Source: a virus. From it: a stretch of DNA of 35,944 bases. The notes beneath the pieces are model-generated. The model ran no database searches and was not told where the DNA came from. It saw only the letters and a program-made list of their open reading frames with translations. The translations under genes and the position numbers were made by a program. Of the stretch, positions 7,801-13,717 are shown one piece after another. The stretch lies in IMG/VR virus record IMGVR_UViG_3300047480_000525, positions 1 to 35,944 of that record. One strand, given 5' to 3'. Each line of letters begins with the position of its first letter. Position 1 is the stretch's first letter.

Positions 7801-9577
7801 TATATCCATCAACTTGGAATGCTGGGACAATTTCTACATTATCCGCACCATAAATGTATAGCTTATCTGGGCTTACCGAGTTTATTACTTTTAATGCATC
7901 TAATGACAACCAAGTAACTTCATTTTCCTCAACATTAACCTCTTTTGGTGGAATAATGTGAGTAATATAACCAGTATCATCTCTATCGAATGATTCTGGT
8001 TTAAATCCAATTGATTCTAGAGAAGTATTACCAAAGTTTGAGTTGGAGTTGGTAATAGACATATCTGCACCAGACTCCGTTAAAAAGTGTCTGGCAAAAC
8101 CAATAGCAAATACTGAAACTGCTTGTATAAAAGCATTATTAGATGCTCTTATGTGGAAGTTCTCATACGAAGGTTTAAATATTGCTCTAGAGTTTGTGTG
8201 AAGTGGTTTTTCTAAACTATTAGATGGAAGAGTATTTTCATCATAGAAAATACCATTATCATATAAAATAAATGCGTTATTATCTTTCTGGAGAGAAACT
8301 CCAGTATACTGAGCAACAACGATCGATTTAAATCCAGTTGCTCTGCTTCCATCTGCCCACAATCCGTTCATTCCATAAACAGATCTTAATGAACAGTTGA
8401 AGATGTATGGAGATGCAGAACTTACTGTATCCGATCCAATTGTTAATGATGCGGTGTCGATTTCATTTGTATTTGGTAAATACTCTGTTGGTGCAGTGTT
8501 AGTTACGAATGTAAATGTATTAATACCAACAATTTCTTTTACAGTGAAAGACCCATTATAAGAACCAGAGTCAATAGTTACTCCATTAATTAAAAAGGGA
8601 CTATCGACAAAGAGATTATGTGGTACTGTTTCTCCAGTTTGCTTGTTTGATGTTGTTACTGTAATTAAATTTAAATCTCCAGTTCCATCACCATTACCAG
8701 CACGAATGCTTGAAATTCCTAATGGATTTGGATCTAAAGAACCAACAATTCTAAATTCATCTACTGATGGTTCAAAATCTTTACCAACTGGGAAATCTAC
8801 TAATCCCCTTCCAGTAATATCTCCATATGCCTTGGCAACCTTGTAATAATACATGTCAAGGTCTGTGATATATGTCTGGTAATTGCCAAGTTTTACCTTG
8901 TTAACCCCGTCTGCATATGCAAATGATACCAATTTGTGGTGCGAAAAATTTGGTACTACCTTGCTTGATGTATAATCTAAAAATACTGTTTTAGTTGGGT
9001 CTGCATCAAAAATACTAAAAGCAGTAAAATAGCAAGTACCAGTTACGTTAAAAATGCTGGTATATTCTACATTATCATCCTTAGGATTTGGTACAAATAG
9101 TGGACGAATCTTAGTCTTTCTTAGATCTAATCCAATAATTGATGTACCACGAGGTAAAATTACCCCACCCAAAACAGAATTATATTTGTATAGATCATTT
9201 GATGAATCTAAAATATCATAATTTGTGGTTAATCCAAATTGGTCTAGTGTAGTTTCTTCCCAGGTATCTTTTCCAGTTTTTCTTTTATATACAGCATTCC
9301 CATTAATTTCTTCAATGGAAAATCCTGGTCTATTGTCAATATAGTGTGTTCCAGGATAAACAAGAATTGTTGTTCTATCAATTCTGTCGTTGTTTTTTCC
9401 TTGTTGATATGAAAATCTTGCTGCTTCTATTAATGCCCTTTGAATTGTTTTGAATGGTCTTGATAACGAATTACCTTGGTTCTCAAAACTATCAGTAGCA
9501 TCAAAATCAGATGGATTTACATAAAGGATATTACCTTCAGCATTTTTGAGAAAATTCTCTAACCTTGAAAGGGGCAT
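1853..9577 (-). CDS. Giant tail-fibre/adhesin protein, 2574 aa
   Basis: The largest gene in the window. The N-terminus contains ILYVNPSDFDATDSFENQGN and RPFKTIQRALIEAARF, the opening usual for right-handed beta-helix (pectin-lyase-like) virion proteins, and helix-type repeats run on for several hundred residues. The middle holds GSGY-type modules (TPGSGYPASQ, DPGSAYSVND) and many VTGISTF-like beta repeats. From about residue 2306 there is a phage collar domain (APSGYLICDGS, KIPDLRNYFTAG). From about 2395 to the end come eleven HxH motifs in 12-residue repeats, then ENRPPFVALLPVIKY. The first part probably attaches to the baseplate and the tip binds the host. No ribosome binding site stands out before the ATG. 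T4 fibres split these parts among several genes; here they are one chain. Confidence 0.88.
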   Translation of the reverse strand: MPLSRLENFLKNAEGNILYVNPSDFDATDSFENQGNSLSRPFKTIQRALIEAARFSYQQGKNNDRIDRTTILVYPGTHYIDNRPGFSIEEINGNAVYKRKTGKDTWEETTLDQFGLTTNYDILDSSNDLYKYNSVLGGVILPRGTSIIGLDLRKTKIRPLFVPNPKDDNVEYTSIFNVTGTCYFTAFSIFDADPTKTVFLDYTSSKVVPNFSHHKLVSFAYADGVNKVKLGNYQTYITDLDMYYYKVAKAYGDITGRGLVDFPVGKDFEPSVDEFRIVGSLDPNPLGISSIRAGNGDGTGDLNLITVTTSNKQTGETVPHNLFVDSPFLINGVTIDSGSYNGSFTVKEIVGINTFTFVTNTAPTEYLPNTNEIDTASLTIGSDTVSSASPYIFNCSLRSVYGMNGLWADGSRATGFKSIVVAQYTGVSLQKDNNAFILYDNGIFYDENTLPSNSLEKPLHTNSRAIFKPSYENFHIRASNNAFIQAVSVFAIGFARHFLTESGADMSITNSNSNFGNTSLESIGFKPESFDRDDTGYITHIIPPKEVNVEENEVTWLSLDALKVINSVSPDKLYIYGADNVEIVPAFQVDGYRVGARNEDKLYLTITIGTAQTTYSSPILMPVSGGIGTSAKKEYKVTRINGQNNIVNNILSFSSNHQLINGEKIRIFSDTGQTPDGLENEGIYYAITTGVGANQIKLAQSLNDAIADVPILGLTNTGGVLTISSRVSDKLPGEIGHPIQYDESESNWYITGSASAVENQIYNAIVGIGTSVIGTETSSTFIKRKLDNRSIDDKIYKIRYVIPKEYENAKQPEAGYVIQESKTVGVTSISYTNDTLLSSKDLRNEKVIVNASAGSIINNNQIVTITTELPHGLFSGDSVNIQKVRSTNNPSASGIVSTYNGIYTVDSILNSKQFQYTISGVSTNPGTFSNDIDSRNTRQQREALPVFSRDSYKNTFFIYRVSQVKRHIPGADGQDGIYHLICLSSNVSPSSNVGFGLDSKEFNQDVKNLYPQLDRDNFETNPKAAVSHAELRTIGKITTSDKRHSITREAINFFAKNSKIGYGLTYVSLSGVGNTTITINTDVQHNLNSIKSVSFTPGSGYPASQTLYSRQLFPIISSGEGATVKVTTNASGNISNVEILDPGSAYSVNDTLSIPGGSTASVVTVTGINDNRNTIIELNGFSQDDLNNVFKVISIPDSKSVVLDAPVGISTYEPNTTGELPFAITSSESCGIVSAVASDTQTGIITYTTSTAHGLLPGNKVRIIQTGSNILNGEFVVRDSIGITTFSVVSYGLTQTASTSSGFVLRRTLSPNSRNIGRGEENLGSRGSTLYDKVTVYTDQLFDGNSNTISFSDASSVRRGDYYAINSEIIRIASSSNPFTVLRGQFGTFKTSAPIGSSARKIKIIPTEVRRPSFMRASGHTFEYLGFGPGNYSTGMPQRQNRILSEDEVLTSQAKEQRGGSVVYTGMNDLGEFFSGSKKLSSATGEESVIEAPILTYTGDDSQGESSTVSSGIFDELLVRQRLTVEGGENNNQASQFYGPVNFTQKVTNLSDFGIETKNLYLKGTAAQSKLVTVGISTPTSLTIAAPRSGDISLLSNPSNYIGHVRINNEWRPFGVISRQPDIIDIRTDKLHVNTVDNSSFDFEVRGESKVQNLIVDGQVVFTQPQSLGNVTFQNATIQRTAVFTGLGLDPITGLTSSYTQVHLAGISLLNDLEVTGISTFAKRVDFNTNVFGVGAKFGNIRIAVRDDNTIDSVIGDLTIDSDSGTTRIIDNLVVDGNVIELNTGNSVSIGGTITSRLSNSRTFDIGIGNTDGLTSISLHGDDRLYPNGGFIIRKNDTISGEGTDLIHRGSSKLSINAVDADSSVSILTNNTERVLVGSSGTVTVFQNNSGTELKGNHFKLTQSGSGDVALSWDITNNNANRRWYAGIDASDGYSWKLANPEASLAYGSESFDNPAETKLKIASNGNTIISGTLTLGGNTLETLSPTFSLLNNNAVIVNAFQAATTLNIGSNASNASVTIRGTTQSNSTGTGALIVGGGVGIAGNLYVGGYHGNTTIQGTLSASGDTTLGGKLSLASHALVGGNLNVSGITTITQGLLVGGDFDLTGSADIDGDVFARSYIKKNPGRPTNFLRANGTDSILTGQDFIDSLGFIPGPPITVSTFPVGNSILLDDISGSFNGSTLEFNLTRDGGTPFVPVGPINLIVSIGGVIQKGNTDYLVPTNESGEYTAKIRFTTAPTAGLSCFIIALGGQGALLSDPAWDRKGQIPVGIRDNAAVMQEVGADGSVLTADSQSQTGVAWKSIPPGVPTGSVFYFATSSAPSGYLICDGSIVPNGVGTVQGITANFASLYAMLGTTYGAAGKIPDLRNYFTAGSGSSYAIGSTGGSNTVALTEGEMPSHSHNGTTGSGGSHSHTGSTTSAGDHTHSGSTSSAGGHSHSGSTSAAGDHSHSGSTSPAGSHRHGYSRTQTNNTPKQPGGGPEANRGDTGGNTDTAGDHAHGMSLNPAGNHSHGMSLNPAGDHSHSMSLNSAGSHSHSISINSASDHTHSFTTSSAGSGNAHENRPPFVALLPVIKY
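1929..2366 (-). repeat. 36-bp in-frame tandem repeats encoding 12-aa HxH units
   Basis: Two arrays within the 3' end of the giant fibre gene have an exact 36-bp period. One shows matching landmarks at 2004, 2040 and 2076 (units like GDHSHSMSLNPA). The other has them at 2223, 2259, 2295 and 2331 (units like GDHSHSGSTSPA). An HRHGY and Gly-rich segment separates them. Copies differ mainly at silent or conservative positions. They are coding repeats, likely able to change copy number by recombination. Confidence 0.9.
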
Positions 9578-9590
9578 TTTATGACTACAG

Positions 9591-9614
9591 TAACTTAATC
9601 TTAAGTTATTTAGC
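9591..9614 (-). promoter_or_regulatory. Palindrome and late promoter-like element upstream of the giant fibre gene
   Basis: Minus-strand GCTAAATA (9614-9607) is a weak T4-late-like element 30 bp from the ATG of the 2574-aa gene. Directly after it, TAACTTAA and TTAAGTTA (9591-9598 and 9601-9608) form a perfect 8-bp inverted repeat with a 2-bp centre, AT-only in the arms. It could fold in the leader or bind a protein. Confidence 0.35.
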
Positions 9615-9636
9615 TATCAAAATTGTCTTAAATTTA

Positions 9637-9900
9637 CTAATCTGAGGGAAGTTCTTCTGGGTTTTCTAAATCCAATTCAAACATAAGAGGGTGACACTCC
9701 TCCATCATCAAGTAACTAGACCAGGCATACATATCTTCTGCAGAATAATCGAGTTTCTCTTCTGCTTCCATTTGGACGTATGGATCTTCTTGCATTTCTA
9801 TGGGAATGTCATCGAATGTAAATGGAATTCCATTTATGAAATACATATCGACTATCACCCCTTCGTGATAGCAATAGTTTGACGTGATTTTGTATTTCAT
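9637..9900 (-). CDS. Acidic small hypothetical protein
   Basis: 87 aa from ATG at 9900 (MKYKITSNYCYHEGVIVDMY). A GTG at 9912 would add four residues, but it would fall almost at the predicted start of transcription from AATAAATA at 9920-9927, so the ATG is preferred. The protein is strongly acidic in its C-terminal half (EMQEDPYVQMEAEEKLDYSAEDMY, given here only as a landmark region, residues about 34-57) and ends in ENPEELPSD. I recognise no family. It is the last of three small genes placed between fibre genes and is unlikely to be a virion protein. It might be a host-takeover or anti-host protein, by analogy with small acidic phage proteins; that is inference. Confidence 0.65.
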   Translation of the reverse strand: MKYKITSNYCYHEGVIVDMYFINGIPFTFDDIPIEMQEDPYVQMEAEEKLDYSAEDMYAWSSYLMMEECHPLMFELDLENPEELPSD

Positions 9901-9919
9901 TATACAACCCACTACATTA

Positions 9920-9927
9920 TATTTATT
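9920..9927 (-). promoter_or_regulatory. Late promoter-like AATAAATA
   Basis: Minus-strand AATAAATA lies 20 bp before the ATG at 9900, in the gap between the 68-aa and 87-aa genes. One mismatch from the T4 late -10. Confidence 0.4.
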
Positions 9928-9944
9928 TTTAAAAATACAGTGTT

Positions 9945-10151
9945 CTATTGATTGTAAGTTGCTGGATTGTATTTAAGGTATTCAAGAAATGTCATTTTCA
10001 TTTCTTTAGTTGTCATTCCGCAGTGCTTAGCTGCTTCTGGCAATGTCATCGTACAATAAAACAAACCATCATTTGCTTCTTTAACATTTTCTGGGGTTGT
10101 TTTGATTTTTTCTTCTTTTAGCATTTTATAGTCAATTTTGTACGGGTTCAC
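9945..10151 (-). CDS. Small hypothetical protein, GTG start
   Basis: 68 aa (MNPYKIDYKMLKEEKIKTTP). The GTG at 10151 is chosen because GGAG lies 9 nt upstream, inside the end of the previous gene. The alternative ATG at 10124 has no visible ribosome binding site. The gene overlaps the 60-aa gene by 20 bp, which suggests translational coupling. Residues about 36-60 (LPEAAKHCGMTTKEMKMTFL) have the spacing of a helix-turn-helix, so a small DNA-binding protein is possible, but the match is weak. No family recognised. Confidence 0.65.
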   Translation of the reverse strand: MNPYKIDYKMLKEEKIKTTPENVKEANDGLFYCTMTLPEAAKHCGMTTKEMKMTFLEYLKYNPATYNQ

Positions 10152-10314
10152 TATTCAATTCTCCACGAAGTTCTGCCAATTTTGCCTCTGCAAGACATTG
10201 AACGCATGTCCAATATGTTTCACCACTAATTGGAAAGTGCTCATCTGTAAAATGCTCTGCGATATCTTCTTGAATTCCACGCAATTCGTTCAAACTTTCT
10301 CTTGAAATAAACAT
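10132..10314 (-). CDS. Small hypothetical protein, first gene of cassette
   Basis: 60 aa (MFISRESLNELRGIQEDIAE). It contains a CVQC pair, with HFTDEHF upstream, so binding of a metal is conceivable. It is the first gene after the extended -10 promoter at 10342-10369. Its AGG ribosome binding site lies in the right arm of a short inverted repeat (10317-10322 with 10338-10343). It is followed by the 68-aa gene with a 20-bp overlap. Not recognised. Confidence 0.65.
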   Translation of the reverse strand: MFISRESLNELRGIQEDIAEHFTDEHFPISGETYWTCVQCLAEAKLAELRGELNSEPVQN

Positions 10315-10341
10315 TAATACCTGATATGGAAGTCCTGAGGT

Positions 10342-10369
10342 ATCCTAGCACAGAAAGATGACCCGTCAA
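10342..10369 (-). promoter_or_regulatory. Sigma70-like promoter of the small-gene cassette
   Basis: Minus-strand TTGACG (10369-10364), a 16-bp spacer and TAGGAT (10347-10342), preceded by TGC as an extended -10. The 6-bp inverted repeat ATACCT/AGGTAT (10317-10322, 10338-10343) straddles the predicted start and touches the -10, like an operator. The architecture matches the gp32 promoter and differs from the late promoters of neighbouring tail genes. Confidence 0.55.
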
Positions 10370-10388
10370 TGCCACAGTGGACAGAAAA

Positions 10389-10958
10389 TTAATTGGCAAA
10401 GTATGTAACAGTTTCTGCAGTAAAATCTACAATTACTCTAGAATGTCTTTGTCCATCGGTATCAACGTTTGATGATTGAAATTCTATACTTCTTCTAATA
10501 GATTTTGATGAAGGAAATGAGTTTATTGCTGTTGGATTGCTAAATGTATGAGTGGAAGTATTTAAAACCATTGTACCTCCTTGATACGCATCCATACTTA
10601 CGATTACTTCGTCACCTTTGACTGCGTTCCAAAAGCATCTAAGATCTAATGTAAATGAAGTTGCAGATGGGTAAACTTGTTTAAATTTTGCCCTATCAAT
10701 ATATACTGCTTCAATACCAACACCAGTATTATCACCTCCCCAATAAGCAAAAGTAATTCCATTTCTGCTTATTACATTATCTCTACCCCAACCAAGAACT
10801 GCGGAAGTTCCTGTTGGATCTAAAAGTGATGCTCTTATATCCAAGTCAGCACCAGTGGTAACTAGGTAATTAAAAACAAAAAAATCACCATAGGTAACAG
10901 CAGGGTCACGGAATTCACCAGAACGAAATGCTTTTGCAACACCAAATGAAGTAGGCAT
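10389..10958 (-). CDS. Virion structural protein, fibre-associated
   Basis: 189 aa, beginning MPTSFGVAKAFRSGEFRDPA. It is predicted to be mostly beta-strand (FTLDLRCFWNAVKGDEVIVS, SRVIVDFTAETVTYF), with no signal peptide or membrane segment. It lies 15 bp downstream of the 787-aa fibre protein, in the same direction, in what reads as one late transcript. It is probably a small tail or fibre accessory protein. I recognise no named family. It is the last structural gene before the small non-structural cassette. Confidence 0.7.
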   Translation of the reverse strand: MPTSFGVAKAFRSGEFRDPAVTYGDFFVFNYLVTTGADLDIRASLLDPTGTSAVLGWGRDNVISRNGITFAYWGGDNTGVGIEAVYIDRAKFKQVYPSATSFTLDLRCFWNAVKGDEVIVSMDAYQGGTMVLNTSTHTFSNPTAINSFPSSKSIRRSIEFQSSNVDTDGQRHSRVIVDFTAETVTYFAN

Positions 10959-10973
10959 AATTTGTAAACAATA

Positions 10974-13337
10974 TTAACTGAAGTTTAGTGCAGATGAACC
11001 GTAAACACGTATAGTTCCAGAAGAATCTCTAGCAATAGTAAAGCTCAAAATATCTTCATTGTTTGTTGGTAATGGTGCAATACCACCACCCCATCTAACT
11101 CCACCAGGAATAGTTGTTCCGTTGACTGTGCAGGTTTCACCATATCCCAAAAGTGAATCGGAGTCAATAATTAACGTAACAGTAGTTGCTTTTGCTGCTT
11201 CTGTATTGACACCAGTAAATGCCCATGTTGAAACGGATTGAGTTAATACCCCAACAACAACTGTTCCCAAGTTGACATCAATATTTAATACTCCATTAGT
11301 TGAGGGGATATTTGTTCCAAACGTACTTACTATTTTTTCAGTAATTGCACCCTCGAAGTGAGTTATTCCATTAAGTCTTCCATCTCCAACAACTTCAAGA
11401 GTAGAACGTGGATCTGTTGTTCCAAGACCCATTCTTCTAGTGGTTTCTGAAATCGAAACTATTGTTCCTGCAGTTCCAACATTAATATTAGATGCTGTTA
11501 TAACACCAACATTCAAAAATCCACCATTTATTAATGTAACTCCATCAAGGAATGTCGTTCCTTTAACATTAAATTTGCTATTTAATACGCTGGTTCCAAT
11601 ACCAACGTTCCCATTTAATCTCCAAATATTACTACTTAATTCATCAATTGCCCATCTAGATGCAACATATAGTTCACCATTTTGATATAGTGTTCCCGTA
11701 AAGTTAATATCACCAAGAACATCAACATTGAATGATGGAGAAGTGCTCCCTATTCCCAATCTATTTGTAAATGGATTATATACCAATCCATTCGTATCAA
11801 CATTTAAATATCCAACATCAGAACTTGATGAAGAGAATGTTAGGAACTGAGTGGAATTTGTATTATCATTTGTTAGGTAAATTGACTGAGCAGCACCAAC
11901 AGTAACTGCATCAGGTGCTCCCCATACTGGAGGATTGGGACCTTGAGATATTAAAACTTGTCCAGTAATTCCTCTTCCGTTACTTACATATACTAAATCA
12001 CTAACTCTAAAGTCTCCTTCAACATGAAGTTTATGTCCTGGAGTTGTTCCCAATCCCACACCATTAAATACTGAATCTACTATTAAAGTATTAGTATCTA
12101 CTGTTAAACTTGCACCAATCGAAACGTTAGAAGTCGTTGTTACGGTGTTTGTATATACACTTCCTGTTGAAGTTAGTCCCGATACAGTTGCATTAGTTGC
12201 AAAGAAATTTGCTATCGTTCCTGCAGTGGAAACGTTTGCATACTTTGTCTTTAGGTCATTTGTCGTTGTAATTCCAGATATGAGTGCATCTGCACCTTTC
12301 AACGAAACAATTTGAGAATTTGTTGCATATATTGTTGTTATTGTTGCAATTCCAATTGTAGCAATTCCTGTAATGGTTGCATCAGTGGCAGATAACCTAT
12401 TTGTAGTGGTTACACCACTAACATTAACTCCAGTTGCCTGAATAAAACCAAATGTGGAAATGCCACTAACAGACAAACTTGCTAAACTGGAACCACCTCC
12501 AATTTGAAGTCCACCATTAGCAACAACGAGGCCATTAAAGGTGGAAACCCCACTAACTGTTAAGTCAGTGAAAGTATTTGGAGCATTTGCTATTGCTGCC
12601 TCTATAGTTTCTGTTGTTACTGCATCAAGTGATACAATATTTTTTAATTGTCTGGTTGAACTAATTACTTCTGTGCTACCGATTGATAGTCTATTTACTG
12701 ATGCTAAATTATTAATTAAAATAGTATCAGAAGTAAGAGAAGATGAGAAAAGAGTTGTTATTGTTGAAACGCCAGTTGCTTTAATTGCTCCATTAACATC
12801 TAAAGCAACTCCAGGTAGAGTTGACCCAATTCCAACTCTATTGGTTGAGTAATCAAATATAAAGTTAGAAGAACCTGCAAGTTGACCATCAGAACCATGA
12901 TATTGAATATTTCTCAGTGTTCCAGCCGCAGGAGAGGTGATTCTTACAGTTGCAACTCCTGTCTGCTCTTCTGGATCATTGCTGACAAAATCTACAGAAA
13001 CGCCTGGACCAATAAAGTTTAAAGTTGTAAAACTACTTGCAGCACCAACAAGAACATTTTCATCCCTAATTGTAAATGCCCCAGGTATAACACCTAGTCC
13101 CAAACCAGATAGTGCAGATGGAGGAACCCAATATCTATCTGATCTATCTGTTTGAGCAAAGGATGCAAGAATATATGCACCACCATTTGGATAAGGTTTT
13201 GCCCCAATGGATGATGGTCCAACTAGTGGATTCCCTAAATCAGGCTCTGCTTGGTCTAAAGAAAGGTAATCATATCTTGTAGATGATATGCCAGTACCAA
13301 ATTTCTTCTTAACTCTATTACTTAAATACTCAGCCAT
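10974..13337 (-). CDS. Repetitive tail-fibre-like structural protein, 787 aa
   Basis: The N-terminal region, about residues 1-140, looks like an attachment domain (MAEYLSNRVKKKFGTGISST, DRYWVPPSALSGLGLGVIPG). After that come many degenerate beta repeats of the form VSGVSTFNGL or ATITGIATIG, typical of cyanophage trimeric fibres, with 'NRLGIGSTSPSFNVDVLGD' cassettes. The last 100 residues form a different globular-looking domain ending RVYGSSALNFS. One block (IGSTEVISSTRQLKN) is nearly repeated in the adjacent 1120-aa protein (VGSTQIISQSRQLQN), which shows shared ancestry or module exchange. The gene starts 6 bp after the 118-aa gene. Exact role unknown; a side or tail fibre is likely. Confidence 0.8.
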   Translation of the reverse strand: MAEYLSNRVKKKFGTGISSTRYDYLSLDQAEPDLGNPLVGPSSIGAKPYPNGGAYILASFAQTDRSDRYWVPPSALSGLGLGVIPGAFTIRDENVLVGAASSFTTLNFIGPGVSVDFVSNDPEEQTGVATVRITSPAAGTLRNIQYHGSDGQLAGSSNFIFDYSTNRVGIGSTLPGVALDVNGAIKATGVSTITTLFSSSLTSDTILINNLASVNRLSIGSTEVISSTRQLKNIVSLDAVTTETIEAAIANAPNTFTDLTVSGVSTFNGLVVANGGLQIGGGSSLASLSVSGISTFGFIQATGVNVSGVTTTNRLSATDATITGIATIGIATITTIYATNSQIVSLKGADALISGITTTNDLKTKYANVSTAGTIANFFATNATVSGLTSTGSVYTNTVTTTSNVSIGASLTVDTNTLIVDSVFNGVGLGTTPGHKLHVEGDFRVSDLVYVSNGRGITGQVLISQGPNPPVWGAPDAVTVGAAQSIYLTNDNTNSTQFLTFSSSSSDVGYLNVDTNGLVYNPFTNRLGIGSTSPSFNVDVLGDINFTGTLYQNGELYVASRWAIDELSSNIWRLNGNVGIGTSVLNSKFNVKGTTFLDGVTLINGGFLNVGVITASNINVGTAGTIVSISETTRRMGLGTTDPRSTLEVVGDGRLNGITHFEGAITEKIVSTFGTNIPSTNGVLNIDVNLGTVVVGVLTQSVSTWAFTGVNTEAAKATTVTLIIDSDSLLGYGETCTVNGTTIPGGVRWGGGIAPLPTNNEDILSFTIARDSSGTIRVYGSSALNFS

Positions 13338-13342
13338 TTTTA

Positions 13343-13699
13343 TTATTGATTAAATGTTTCAAGGATGCTGGATAGGAATTTTAAATCTGTTCCCGAACTT
13401 CCACTTATAGAAAGAGTATCTCCTGTTTCTATAACCAATTTTCCAGATAATAAGTTTGAAGTGTCATTTGCTGGAATTGGATAATCCTTAAGTAGTTCTG
13501 TAGTTACAGTTCCAAAACCAATTGTTGTTCTATTGTGATATAAACTAAGAGTCTGTTCAGTATTTCCAACGTTTGCGCATTGTGCTAAAAGAATAACACC
13601 AACAAATCCTACTGGTGCTTCATAAATTGTTTCTGTGGTAACACCAACTACTTTTGTTATAGTTCTAAAGTTATTGACTGCTGCGGCTGCTACTGCCAT
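13343..13699 (-). CDS. Small structural protein, conserved-looking tail accessory
   Basis: 118 aa, MAVAAAAVNNFRTITKVVGV at the start, with beta-rich sequence throughout and an ending SSILETFNQ. It has the strongest ribosome binding site in the block, AGGAGG 10 nt before the ATG, which suggests high copy number. It sits between two long fibre genes (18 bp and 5 bp gaps). It reads like a small beta-sandwich decoration or joint protein (GDTLSISGSSGTDLKFL), but I recognise no named family. Confidence 0.75.
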   Translation of the reverse strand: MAVAAAAVNNFRTITKVVGVTTETIYEAPVGFVGVILLAQCANVGNTEQTLSLYHNRTTIGFGTVTTELLKDYPIPANDTSNLLSGKLVIETGDTLSISGSSGTDLKFLSSILETFNQ

Positions 13700-13717
13700 T
13701 TGTTAGTTTCCTCCTAA

